12,575 bases of DNA from Robiginitomaculum sp. (GCA_026982235.1 JALSHM010000356.1:1-12575); one strand, 5' to 3'; shown: positions 1-7,359, numbered from the stretch's first letter. Made by a program: numbers and translations. The notes: generated from the sequence alone by a model not told the origin.

Positions 1-466
1 AACCAGTACGAAAAAGTGCGCGGGAGCCAAATTCGATCTCGGTAAATTTCCGGCGGCGAAATTCGGAAACCTCAACCACATTGCTACCTGTCAAAGGGTC
101 TGGTGTACGAACAGCGCCATCATGCACAACAAGACCAAACCCCAAATCTGCATAATAATTGTTTTGAAAATCATATCGCCACAATAGCCCGGCTCCGCCA
201 AAGCTCGTCTTCCCGCCTAAATTGAGCGAGCCACCAATATATGGCTTCGGCTTATATGCCCAAGACAGCCAATCCGGACTATCCAAAACATATTCAGCCG
301 TCACAGATATGCTCTGCTCCTTGCCGTGACGCCCCCCAAGCACACCATCAAAAAACTGGGCATCATGCAACATGACACCCAGACGTATTTCTTCTGCCTG
401 TGCCGCCACCGCACCAAAGCCAGCCAGGCTACAGGTCAGCGCAGTATTAAATATTATGTTTTGCAT
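1..466 (-). CDS. PagL-like acyloxyacyl hydrolase (lipid A deacylase family), N-terminal part
   Basis: Only the first 155 codons lie in the window; the reading frame is open to the left edge. The ATG at 466 follows a GGGG-type ribosome-binding stretch, and the protein begins with a typical Sec signal peptide (residues 1-24, ending AAQA before EEIRLG). The mature part has alternating beta strands rich in Gly and aromatic residues, including LGGRHGKE (43-50), YIGGSLNLGG (76-85) and the block around ADLGFGLVVHDG (106-117). This layout recalls outer-membrane lipid A 3-O-deacylases, which trim an acyl chain from LPS. The catalytic His-Ser pair of that family sits near the C-terminus and is outside the window, so activity cannot be judged. 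It follows serA on the same strand after 69 bases but may have its own promoter. Another small outer-membrane barrel protein is the main alternative. Confidence 0.65.
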   Translation of the reverse strand, partial: MQNIIFNTALTCSLAGFGAVAAQAEEIRLGVMLHDAQFFDGVLGGRHGKEQSISVTAEYVLDSPDWLSWAYKPKPYIGGSLNLGGKTSFGGAGLLWRYDFQNNYYADLGFGLVVHDGAVRTPDPLTGSNVVEVSEFRRRKFTEIEFGSRALFRTG

Positions 467-496
467 AGATACCCCGTGCAATCTATGGAATTTTCT

Positions 497-525
497 AACA
501 TACTAATTAGGCTTTGTGCGAACAA
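497..525 (-). promoter_or_regulatory. Possible sigma70-type promoter for the PagL-like gene
   Basis: Read on the minus strand, TTGTTC (520-525) and TATGTT (497-502) are separated by exactly 17 bases, and the second box ends about 30 bases before the start codon at 466. Each box matches the bacterial consensus at four of six positions. The match is by eye only and such matches are common in AT-rich gaps. Confidence 0.25.
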
Positions 526-535
526 AATTTCAAAA

Positions 536-2110
536 TTAGAAATTAAGGGATTTGGCGAATTTTACTTGGCCAATACCGCGCACTTCTTGTTCGATTTCTG
601 CGTTGACGGGCTCATCGACGGATACCAGACAGATTGCCCGCCCGCCTTGTTCATCACGGCCTAGGAAAAACGTGGCTATATTCACACCCGATTCGCCGAG
701 CAGACCGCCCAGCGCACCGATAAAGCCCGGCTTATCTTCATTGCGCACATACAGCATATGACCCGCAAAACCTGCGTCCATTTTGACACCAAACAAGTTT
801 TGCAAACGCGGCTCGCCGCCGTATAGCGTCCCCGAAACTTCGAGAGTTTTGTCCTTAAGATGAATAATAAGCTTGACCAAATTATCATGGTTTTCCGCAT
901 CGTCGCGGGTGGATTCCTTGACATCGATCCCCCGGTCAGCGGCAATAGCAGGCGCGGAGACCATATTCACCTCGCTCATCATTGGCGACAATAGACCCGC
1001 CAAGGCGGCGGCGGTCATGGGTTTGGTGTTTAACTTAGCCACATCACCCATATAGCAAAACTCGACAGCTTCGATCGGGTCTTCCAGCAGCTGGCCTGTC
1101 ATGGCGCCGAGCTTCTCGGCCAAGTCCACAAATGGTTTCAGGCGCGGGGCTTCTTCGGCGCTAATGGACGGCATGTTCAGGGCATTGGTAACAGCACCTG
1201 AGAGGAGATAATCCGCCATTTGCTCCGCCACCTGCACGGCGACATTTTCTTGGGCCTCCAAGGTGGACGCGCCCAAATGCGGGGTGGCGATAAAGTTTTT
1301 GGTGCCAAATAATGGATTGTCTTTGGCCGGTTCCACTTCGAACACATCCAAAGCGGCGGCACGGATATGACCACTATCTAGGAACTCTTTCAAAGCCACT
1401 TCGTCCACCAAAGCCCCCCGCGCCGCATTGACGAGTATAAGACCAGGCTTCGTACTTGCGAGGGCTTCGCGGCTCACAATACCGCGCGTGCCGTCAGTGA
1501 GCGGCGTATGCAGAGTAATGGCGTCGGCGCGTTTGAACAAATCCTCAAGCTCGACTTTCTCGACGCCCAAATCAACGGCGCGTTCTGGCGTTAGGTAGGG
1601 ATCAAACGCAATGACTTTCATCTTGAGCGCCAAGGCGCGTTCAGCCACCAATGCGCCGATATTGCCGCAGCCAATAATGCCGAGCGTCTTATTATACAGC
1701 TCGATACCCTTAAAATCTGCCTTTGGCCACTCGCCTGCCTGCGTGCGGTTGGAGGCTGCCGGAATTTGCCGCGCACACGATAACAGCAAAGCAATCGCGT
1801 GTTCCGCAGTGGTAATCGCATTGCCAAACGGCGTGTTCATGACAACGACGCCGCGCGCGGTGGCGGCTTTTTTGTCTATATTATCCGTGCCGATGCCCGC
1901 CCGGCCAATAACCTTTAAATTGGTTGCGGCGGCAATAATATCTGCGTCGGGGCGGGTCGATGACCGCACTGCCAGCCCGTCATATTCGGGGATAATTTTG
2001 ATGAGTTCATCTTTGGATAGTCCGGTGATGACATCCACATCAACACCGCGATTTTTAAATATACGTCTAGCTTCATCTGACATTTTGTCAGCAATAAGGA
2101 CTCGTACCAT
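536..2110 (-). CDS. serA: D-3-phosphoglycerate dehydrogenase
   Basis: Oxidises 3-phosphoglycerate to 3-phosphohydroxypyruvate with NAD+, the first step of serine synthesis in the cytoplasm. The 524-residue protein is the long form. It has an N-terminal substrate domain and a Rossmann domain with the GxGxxG motif at 147-152 (GCGNIG). Catalytic Arg231 lies in NAARGALVDE, Glu260 in FEVEP and His278 in PHLGAST. An intervening (ASB-type) domain spans about 318-445, and a C-terminal ACT domain starts near 452 (LYVRNEDKPG), where serine feedback usually acts. The frame is open further upstream to 2173, but the ATG at 2110 is chosen because it gives the family's MVRVLIADK start and has AGGAGG five bases before it (2116-2121). 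It lies downstream of serC on the same strand, with a 162-base gap carrying palindromes. Confidence 0.97.
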   Translation of the reverse strand: MVRVLIADKMSDEARRIFKNRGVDVDVITGLSKDELIKIIPEYDGLAVRSSTRPDADIIAAATNLKVIGRAGIGTDNIDKKAATARGVVVMNTPFGNAITTAEHAIALLLSCARQIPAASNRTQAGEWPKADFKGIELYNKTLGIIGCGNIGALVAERALALKMKVIAFDPYLTPERAVDLGVEKVELEDLFKRADAITLHTPLTDGTRGIVSREALASTKPGLILVNAARGALVDEVALKEFLDSGHIRAAALDVFEVEPAKDNPLFGTKNFIATPHLGASTLEAQENVAVQVAEQMADYLLSGAVTNALNMPSISAEEAPRLKPFVDLAEKLGAMTGQLLEDPIEAVEFCYMGDVAKLNTKPMTAAALAGLLSPMMSEVNMVSAPAIAADRGIDVKESTRDDAENHDNLVKLIIHLKDKTLEVSGTLYGGEPRLQNLFGVKMDAGFAGHMLYVRNEDKPGFIGALGGLLGESGVNIATFFLGRDEQGGRAICLVSVDEPVNAEIEQEVRGIGQVKFAKSLNF

Positions 2111-2154
2111 GGGAGCCTCCTTTATAAAATTTATGTTTGGTTTTCTCTTTTTGC

Positions 2155-2262
2155 CATCCCGGCCAAGCCGCACTAGCGGTGCAGAGCCGGAACCTCGTAC
2201 TTTAGCTAACCGCCGAGGTTCCGGGTGACCACAGGGAATGCCTATTATGCAAACCCGGGATG
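2155..2262. repeat. Composite nested palindromic element between serC and serA
   Basis: The outer arms CATCCCGG (2155-2162) and CCGGGATG (2255-2262) are exact reverse complements. Inside them is a perfect 11-base stem, CCGGAACCTCG (2187-2197) with CGAGGTTCCGG (2214-2224), around a 16-base loop. A short CCGC-ACTA-GCGG hairpin lies at 2168-2179. The CATCCCGG...CCGGGATGAC edges resemble dispersed intergenic palindromes I know from alphaproteobacterial genomes. In the serC-serA transcript it would fold into a branched structure ending about 35 bases before the serA ribosome-binding site. No T-tract follows it in the direction of transcription, so a simple intrinsic terminator is unlikely. Only one copy is seen in the window. 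Confidence 0.7.
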
Positions 2263-2272
2263 ACAGCTAAGT

Positions 2273-3442
2273 TTAATTAAAAGTTGCTGCGCACTGGGTT
2301 GCAAAACCCCATTCCAGCCACGGGATCAGGTCTTCTATGTCCTGCTTGTTAATCAAGCCAGATGCCCAAACCCGAAAGCCCGGAGGCGCAGTGCGGTAAG
2401 AACCAAAATCATAGGCAACACCTTGGTCGCTGATCATTTTGACAATACCGCTCGCGAATGCCGATTGCTCTTCTGGCGACAAAGCCTGAAAGCGCGGGTC
2501 AACGATTTTCATACAGACGCCCGTGTTTGAGCGCTGTTCAGGCACCGCACACAGGTTTTCAATCCAAGGCGTTTTATCCATCCAGTCTTGCAAAAGCGCA
2601 AAATTTTCGTCCGCACGGTCATGCATCCATTTCAAACCACCTTGTTCGCGCACCCATTTTAAGCTTTCAATATGATCTTCGGCGCACATTAAGGACGGCG
2701 TGTTTAAGGTTGAGCCTTGGAATAAAGCTTCGTTCAATTTGCCGTTTTTGGTCATGCGGAATATCTTGGGCAGAGGCCAAGGCGGCGTATAACTCTCTAG
2801 GCGCTCTACGGCGCGCGGCGACAAAATCAGCATACCATGACCAGCTTCCCCGCCCATATTTTTCTGCCAAGAATAGGTGACAACATCCAATTTATCCCAA
2901 GGCAGTTCTTGGGCGAAAGCCGCAGATGTGGCATCACAAATGGTGATACCTTCACGGTCGGCGGGAATAAAATCACCGTTGGGCACCCGTGCGCCGCCCG
3001 TAGTGCCGTTCCAGGTGAACACCAAATCCCGGTCGCCCGTATACTGGGATAAATCAGGTAATTCGCCGTAATCAGCTTTAAAAATCCGCAAGTCTTTCAG
3101 GGGCAATTGGCTCTGCGCGTCGGTAATCCAAGCATAGCCAAAGTTCTCCCAGGCTGCCACATCAACGCCGCGCGGCCCCAGCATAGACCACATAGCCATT
3201 TCAACCGCACCCGTATCGGACGCTGGTACGATGGCAATGCGGTGGGTGTCTGGCACCTCAAGCACTTCGCGGGATAGATCAATAACTTCTTTGAGCACCT
3301 GCTTACCCAGAGGGCTACGGTGAGAGCGCCCTAGCGCCGCAGTTTTAAGAAAATCCGGTGTCCAGCCAGGCCGCTTACGAGAAGGACCAGGCGAAAACCG
3401 CCCATCAACCGGTTTAACGGTCGGCATTTGTAGTTTAGTCAT
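2273..3442 (-). CDS. serC: Phosphoserine aminotransferase (alphaproteobacterial type)
   Basis: A PLP-dependent class V aminotransferase that converts 3-phosphohydroxypyruvate and glutamate to phosphoserine and 2-oxoglutarate, the second step of serine synthesis. The 389-residue length and motifs fit the longer SerC form of alphaproteobacteria rather than the roughly 360-residue enterobacterial form. The probable PLP lysine is Lys194 in YSWQKNMGGE, and Asp170 (ICDATSAA) is the expected partner of the pyridine nitrogen. The stretch after the lysine (GHGMLILSPRAVERLES) is also typical. The frame is open to 3502, but the ATG at 3442 (MTKLQMPTVKP) has GGAG at 3449-3452 at good spacing and matches the family N-terminus. 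It is the upstream partner of serA, so the two very likely form one unit. Confidence 0.96.
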   Translation of the reverse strand: MTKLQMPTVKPVDGRFSPGPSRKRPGWTPDFLKTAALGRSHRSPLGKQVLKEVIDLSREVLEVPDTHRIAIVPASDTGAVEMAMWSMLGPRGVDVAAWENFGYAWITDAQSQLPLKDLRIFKADYGELPDLSQYTGDRDLVFTWNGTTGGARVPNGDFIPADREGITICDATSAAFAQELPWDKLDVVTYSWQKNMGGEAGHGMLILSPRAVERLESYTPPWPLPKIFRMTKNGKLNEALFQGSTLNTPSLMCAEDHIESLKWVREQGGLKWMHDRADENFALLQDWMDKTPWIENLCAVPEQRSNTGVCMKIVDPRFQALSPEEQSAFASGIVKMISDQGVAYDFGSYRTAPPGFRVWASGLINKQDIEDLIPWLEWGFATQCAATFN

Positions 3443-3453
3443 GTGTGTCTCCG

Positions 3454-3475
3454 TGTGAGCGTTTTTGTACTCACA
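3454..3475 (-). promoter_or_regulatory. Inverted repeat next to the serC ribosome-binding site
   Basis: TGTGAG (3454-3459) and CTCACA (3470-3475) are perfect six-base arms around a 10-base T-rich loop. The stem ends one base from the serC GGAG (3449-3452). It could be an mRNA hairpin affecting serC translation or a protein-binding site. The spacing does not fit a CRP site, which needs six bases between TGTGA and TCACA; here there are twelve. Confidence 0.4.
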
Positions 3476-3501
3476 TAAAACTGTACCTTGGTGGGAAGGC
3501 A

Positions 3502-3537
3502 CGACCCGGGTGCGTTATGGGAGATTCGCCTGGGTCG
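3502..3537 (-). other. GC-rich hairpin between the left PDZ gene and serC
   Basis: CGACCC (3502-3507) pairs with GGGTCG (3532-3537), and a few more G-C pairs continue imperfectly inwards. It begins about 25 bases after the stop codon of the left PDZ/thioredoxin-like gene and lies about 60 bases before the serC start. No run of U follows in the minus-strand transcript, so it is not a standard intrinsic terminator. It may be a 3'-end-stabilising stem or a partial barrier to readthrough. Confidence 0.35.
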
Positions 3538-3561
3538 GTCAAGTGGGGGAGACTTAAAAAA

Positions 3562-4794
3562 TTATCCCTTGAGCATTTCCCAATAATCATAATCACTCAT
3601 CAGACCCTTGTCCCAGACTATGCGTCCGGTTTTATCGACGGCCCATAAAGTTGGGGCATTGCGCAAGCTCAGGTCTTTGATGAAATTGCCTGCTGGATCC
3701 AACAGAACAGATATAGGATATCCGGCGGCAATGAGTTTTTCTTCTTGTTCATACCATGAAGACGGGTCTTTGCGCTGTTTATCTTTGTTGGTAATCACAA
3801 GCATTTGGTGGAGACTATCTTTGTGATAGGCATAGATAGCATGAAAAACTTTTAAAGCCTCATTATAGGCATTACTGCCCCTGCACATGGGCATAAAGCA
3901 AAGCAGGGTGATTTTTTGGGGCGGAATGGCCGCTATAAGCGTCGACATATTTATGTCCCCTGCACCACCGCATAAATAGGTAAATTCATAATGCAGTGGC
4001 AAGCTTCGGCTTAACATACTCTGCGGCTCAGTGATGTCACAACCTGCCGCCATAGCCCCTCTCTTGATGCGCTCTGACAGTGGACGGAATTTATAGGCCG
4101 CCAATATATATTCTTGATAGAGGGCAATATCCCGTTCGTCCTGCGCCTGCCGGGCAATATAGAAATATAACAAGGCTTGCATATCCGGGGCAAATTCCCG
4201 CACGCGTACTTTGCTCAGTAACGCGCCAAGCCCTTCCCTGTCCTCGTGCATTTCAAAGTCACATATAGCGCAGAATACTTCCAGCGCTGGTAAGCTGTGC
4301 GAAGCTCTTACTAGTCTTTGCATAAATGACAAGGCGGTGGGTTTTCTATAGGCCGCAGATATGGCCTCTCTTAACCCCACATAATCTTCTCGCTCCCATA
4401 AAGCATGGAAGCCCTCATTGCCATAATAGCCTTGGGCGGCATAAGCCTCAATAATAGTGTCACTATTGGGCAATAAATCTAAGCCAAGCGGCATACAATC
4501 CGTTTCCACTTCCAAGAAAGCATCGCTCTGTGCTTGGTAAAACAAATATCTGACCCCAAAGTGAGAGCCGTCTTGGAGCGCAAGTAAAGCGTCCGTCAAA
4601 CTGGTCAATATGGGTTGACCATTAAAGGCTAAAAGGCAATCCCCAGGCAGTAAACCCAGTTTTTGGGCAGGCGATCCATCTGCAACTTTGTAAATAAAAT
4701 GTGCTGACGAAAGATCGACTTTTTGTTGAGATCGTGGATCTCGACAGATTTGCATGACATTAGGGTCAAAAGCCCCATGGAGTGGCGTGCGCAT
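3562..4794 (-). CDS. PDZ and thioredoxin-like domain protein, left paralog (function unknown)
   Basis: I do not recognise a named family. Residues about 32-98 look like a PDZ domain (FIYKVADGSPAQKLGLLPGD, then LLAFNGQPI). A conserved helical block follows (GYYGNEGFHALWERED, 122-137), and then a helix-rich middle (about 165-255) that could be a TPR-like array. The last 120 residues look like a thioredoxin fold: a core strand ITLLCFMP (295-302), a strand with LVITN (332-336), then LRNAPTLWAVDKTGRIVW (377-394), whose Pro381 sits where the cis-proline of thioredoxins would be. The usual CXXC is replaced by MPMCRG (301-306), so redox activity is doubtful. No signal peptide or membrane segment is seen, which is unusual for a bacterial PDZ protein. 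It lies 81 bases downstream of a GNAT gene on the same strand. A 405-residue relative is encoded at 8130-9347. Confidence 0.75.
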   Translation of the reverse strand: MRTPLHGAFDPNVMQICRDPRSQQKVDLSSAHFIYKVADGSPAQKLGLLPGDCLLAFNGQPILTSLTDALLALQDGSHFGVRYLFYQAQSDAFLEVETDCMPLGLDLLPNSDTIIEAYAAQGYYGNEGFHALWEREDYVGLREAISAAYRKPTALSFMQRLVRASHSLPALEVFCAICDFEMHEDREGLGALLSKVRVREFAPDMQALLYFYIARQAQDERDIALYQEYILAAYKFRPLSERIKRGAMAAGCDITEPQSMLSRSLPLHYEFTYLCGGAGDINMSTLIAAIPPQKITLLCFMPMCRGSNAYNEALKVFHAIYAYHKDSLHQMLVITNKDKQRKDPSSWYEQEEKLIAAGYPISVLLDPAGNFIKDLSLRNAPTLWAVDKTGRIVWDKGLMSDYDYWEMLKG

Positions 4795-4820
4795 AAATAC
4801 TCATCCCGTGCCCCCATGCC

Positions 4821-4846
4821 ACAGATTCGCGAATAAAATAATCTGT
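4821..4846 (-). promoter_or_regulatory. Inverted repeat upstream of the left PDZ gene
   Basis: ACAGATT (4821-4827) and AATCTGT (4840-4846) are perfect seven-base arms with 12 bases between them, and the perfect palindrome ATTCGCGAAT (4825-4834) overlaps the left arm. The site lies 27-52 bases before the start of the left PDZ gene and about 30 bases after the GNAT stop codon. It could be an operator or an mRNA hairpin; no T-run follows to make it a terminator. Confidence 0.4.
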
Positions 4847-4875
4847 AATTGATAAAAATGCCTTTAGCAATATAT

Positions 4876-5466
4876 TCAATTTTCCCTTAATAACTCCCAA
4901 TAGAGCGACTTGCGCACACTCCCGTCTGGGCGCACGCTGTCCATTTCGCCCATTTGGGTGAAGTTTAGGCCGCGTAGGAGTTTGTGGCTGCGTATGTTTT
5001 GCGGTGAGGTAGTCATGACCAAAAGGCGTATGCCAAGTTGTTTGAACACCCAATCACAGAGATGCGCCATGCCTTTGGTTCCAACCGATTGGCTTTGCAG
5101 GTGGGCGGCTATGACACCACCAAATTCACAGGCAGAATATTCTGGCCAGAATTGGAAATCCGTGAGGGTAATAATTTGACCCCTCTCGTCTTCGGTGACC
5201 ATAAGCAGACCTCGTCCGTCTTTGGCCTGTTGTGTGTGGTCTCGTATCCAAGCGCTTATACTGTTCAAAGAAAAAGGCCGGGGCAAAGTATAGACATCCC
5301 CCGACACGCGCGCGTCGCTCAGCAGTTTGAGCAAGCCGGGCGCATCAGCCTGTACGGCACGGCGCGACACACCTAAATCACCGCTAATCGTCTGCACGGC
5401 GCGCACGCGCGCACGGATTCTCTGCGCTTCCTCTTTGCTGATATTCAGTTTTGTTTTTGGTTCCAT
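4876..5466 (-). CDS. GNAT-family N-acetyltransferase
   Basis: A 196-residue single-domain acetyltransferase of the acetyl-CoA-using GNAT superfamily; the acceptor substrate cannot be read from the sequence. The N-terminal part (about 34-75) has the usual pattern RRAVQADAPGLLKLLSD. The central strands include LLMVTEDERGQIITLTDFQ (87-105). The acetyl-CoA loop is at about 126-132 (QSVGTKG), where a Lys takes the place of the usual Gly/Ala of Q/R-x-x-G-x-G/A. The next helix is MAHLCDWVFKQLG. The C-terminal part TSPQNIRSHKLLRGLNFTQMG (from 153) gives the typical N-x-x-S...L-x-x-x-G-F-like ending. The ATG at 5466 follows an AGGCGCGG stretch. It is divergent from glnK and leads into the left PDZ gene, so the two may be co-transcribed. 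A role in nitrogen control is not implied. Confidence 0.85.
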   Translation of the reverse strand: MEPKTKLNISKEEAQRIRARVRAVQTISGDLGVSRRAVQADAPGLLKLLSDARVSGDVYTLPRPFSLNSISAWIRDHTQQAKDGRGLLMVTEDERGQIITLTDFQFWPEYSACEFGGVIAAHLQSQSVGTKGMAHLCDWVFKQLGIRLLVMTTSPQNIRSHKLLRGLNFTQMGEMDSVRPDGSVRKSLYWELLREN

Positions 5467-5495
5467 ACCGCGCCTAGTGATGAATTTTTGTGCAA

Positions 5496-5530
5496 GCCAT
5501 AAAAATGGCGGTTAAATTTTAGGCAAAATT
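5496..5530. promoter_or_regulatory. Two adjacent inverted repeats in the GNAT-glnK divergent gap
   Basis: GCCAT-AAAA-ATGGC (5496-5509) and AATTTT-AGGC-AAAATT (5515-5530) are both perfect and lie back to back in the 163-base gap between two divergent genes. They are good candidates for regulator-binding sites near the GNAT promoter and about 100 bases before glnK. No sigma54 promoter with correct GG-N10-GC spacing and no clear NtrC site was found here. Confidence 0.35.
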
Positions 5531-5629
5531 CAACTTTTCTCCTGATTTTGCGGCAATATCGTCCCGTCATCTTGCCCCTCATTATTATTCAAAGCTAGCC
5601 AATGTGCCAACTGATAACTGGAGTTAGTG

Positions 5630-5968
5630 ATGAAAAAAATTGAAGCAATAATCAAACCATTCAAATTGGATGAAGTCAAAGAGGCGCTGCAAGACCTCGG
5701 CATTACCGGCATGACCGTGTTAGAGGCCAAAGGTTTTGGCCGCCAAAAAGGCCATACGGAAATGTATAGGGGCGCGGAATATGTGGTCGATTTCCTGCCC
5801 AAATTAAAAATAGAGCTGGTCGTGCCCGGTGACCAAATCGAAGCCATTATCGACGCCATCAAAACCGTGGCGGGCACAGGCAAAATCGGCGACGGCAAAA
5901 TCTTTGTTGTCGATGTGGAACAAGCCGTGCGCATTCGCACAGGCGAAACTGGCACCTCAGCCCTTTAA
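5630..5968 (+). CDS. glnK: PII nitrogen regulatory protein
   Basis: A small trimeric signal protein that senses 2-oxoglutarate and ATP/ADP and controls ammonium uptake and assimilation. With the ATG at 5630 it has 112 residues, the standard PII length. The T-loop is complete, with KGFGRQKGHTE followed by RGAEY; Tyr51 in that motif is the uridylylation site. The B-loop TGKIGDGKIFV and the C-terminal VRIRTGETG are also intact. A GTG three bases earlier is in frame, but GGAG at 5620-5623 is six bases from the ATG and only three from the GTG. The next gene is amtB after 32 bases, the classic glnK-amtB arrangement, in which unmodified GlnK docks on AmtB and blocks ammonium entry. The linkage is why glnK is preferred to glnB. 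Confidence 0.97.
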   Translation: MKKIEAIIKPFKLDEVKEALQDLGITGMTVLEAKGFGRQKGHTEMYRGAEYVVDFLPKLKIELVVPGDQIEAIIDAIKTVAGTGKIGDGKIFVVDVEQAVRIRTGETGTSAL

Positions 5969-6000
5969 TTATAACACCCCATTCATTCGGAGATACAAAA

Positions 6001-7326
6001 ATGTCATATCTAAGAAAATCAATCAAATTCCTACCGCTGCTTATACTCGCCACCCCTGCCCTAACAGCCCACGCAGATGAACTGGCAGACCTGACGGCTA
6101 AATTAGAGGCTAGCGATGCACAAAATGCCTATATCTTTAACACGCTTTTATTCCTAATCGGCGGCTTTCTGGTCATGTGGATGGCGGCGGGCTTTGCCAT
6201 GTTGGAGGCCGGACTGGTACGCACCAAAAACGTCTCCATGCAGTGCCTGAAAAACATTTCGCTCTATGCAGTGGCAGGCATTATGTTCTGGCTTATCGGC
6301 TATAGTTTTGCTTATGGTATCACCGAAGGCGCCTATATATCGACCAATTTAGGTTGGCAGAGCTTTGGCGCGTCGGCGGATAATTCTTCTGGCTATTCTG
6401 CCGCATCTGATTGGTTCTTCCAAATGGTGTTTTGTGCGACCACAGCGTCAATCGTCTCTGGTACCTTGGCTGAGCGGATTAAATTCTGGCCGTTCTTGTT
6501 ATTTACGGCGCTTTTGACTGGCTTTATCTATCCCATCGTTGCCTCATGGGAATGGGGTACAGGCTGGCTCGACGCCCTAGGTTTCGCTGATTTCGCCGGC
6601 TCTACACTCGTGCATTCTACGGGCGGCTGGGCGGCCTTGGCAGGGGCGATTATCCTGGGCGCCCGTGCCGGGAAATACGGCGCAAATGGCCAAATTAACC
6701 CAATTCCCGGTTCCAATATGACTTTGGCCACGCTTGGTGTATTTATTCTCTGGCTCGGTTGGTTCGGCTTTAACGGCGCTTCACAACTGGCCATGGGTAC
6801 GATTAGCGATGTGACCGATGTGTCCAAGATTTTCGTCAATACCAATATGGCTGCCTGTGCAGGCGTGGTTGTAGCGGTTTTTTACACACAGTTTCGCTAC
6901 AAAAAAATCGATCTGACCATGGCGCTTAATGGGGCGTTGGCAGGTCTGGTGGCCATCACCGCAGAACCCTTAACCCCTAGCGTCCCCGCAGCCATGTTGG
7001 TCGGTGCTATTGGTTCTCTCCTCGCTATGCTTACGGTTCCCTTGCTGGATAAGCTTAAAATCGACGATGTTGTCGGTGCTATCCCTGTGCATTTGGTTGC
7101 AGGTATCTTCGGCACGCTGGCCGTTGCCTTCACCAATCCGGATGTCAAATTCATGCCGCAGCTTATTGGTGTCGTCGCCGTCGGTGTGTTCGTCTTCAGT
7201 ATCAGCGCCGTCCTCTGGTTTGCTTTGAAGAAAACCATCGGTATCCGGGTCTCTGAAGAAGAAGAATATGTCGGTCTCGACCAAGCAGAACTTGGCGTCG
7301 CCGCTTATCCGGAATTTGTCTCTTAA
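6001..7326 (+). CDS. amtB: Ammonium transporter (channel)
   Basis: A 441-residue inner-membrane ammonium channel of the Amt/Mep/Rh family, expected to be trimeric. Residues 1-25 form a signal peptide (ending TAHA before DELAD), followed by eleven membrane segments starting near 46. By comparison with E. coli AmtB, the pore residues are present: Phe144 and Phe257 as the phenylalanine gate, His205 (STLVHSTGG) and His364 (IPVHLVAG) as the twin histidines, and Asp197 (DFAGS) at the recruitment site. The cytoplasmic tail RVSEEEEYVGLDQAELGVAAY (416-436) is the conserved region that responds to GlnK. GGAG at 5989-5992 sits eight bases before the ATG. The gene follows glnK and precedes a porin-like gene by 33 bases, consistent with one operon. 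Confidence 0.98.
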   Translation: MSYLRKSIKFLPLLILATPALTAHADELADLTAKLEASDAQNAYIFNTLLFLIGGFLVMWMAAGFAMLEAGLVRTKNVSMQCLKNISLYAVAGIMFWLIGYSFAYGITEGAYISTNLGWQSFGASADNSSGYSAASDWFFQMVFCATTASIVSGTLAERIKFWPFLLFTALLTGFIYPIVASWEWGTGWLDALGFADFAGSTLVHSTGGWAALAGAIILGARAGKYGANGQINPIPGSNMTLATLGVFILWLGWFGFNGASQLAMGTISDVTDVSKIFVNTNMAACAGVVVAVFYTQFRYKKIDLTMALNGALAGLVAITAEPLTPSVPAAMLVGAIGSLLAMLTVPLLDKLKIDDVVGAIPVHLVAGIFGTLAVAFTNPDVKFMPQLIGVVAVGVFVFSISAVLWFALKKTIGIRVSEEEEYVGLDQAELGVAAYPEFVS

Positions 7327-7359
7327 CTTAAACACAACCTTAAAAAACAGGAAAATATC

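Noticed and set aside
326..664. Plus-strand open frame across the PagL-like/serA gap
   Set aside because: It overlaps the ends of two convincing minus-strand genes, and its product has no recognisable domain or signal peptide.
2111..2173. Upstream extension of serA to 2173
   Set aside because: The extra 21 residues are basic and not part of the family. They run into the palindromic element, while AGGAGG sits right before the ATG at 2110.
1611..2228. Long open frame (205 codons) on the plus strand opposite serA
   Set aside because: It lies antisense to a well-supported serA, has no family-like features and no convincing ribosome-binding site.
3454..3475. CRP-type site before serC (TGTGA...TCACA)
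   Set aside because: Spacing is 12 bases instead of six, so it does not fit the CRP dimer.
5505..5525. Sigma54-like GG...GGC sequence upstream of glnK
   Set aside because: GG and GC are 11 bases apart, not the strict 10, and the flanking bases do not fit TGGCAC-N5-TTGC.
5627..5629. GTG as glnK start
   Set aside because: It is too close (three bases) to the GGAG, and the following ATG gives the standard 112-residue PII.
6528..7335. Open frames on the minus strand opposite amtB
   Set aside because: They are frame shadows of a strongly conserved channel gene, with no independent features.
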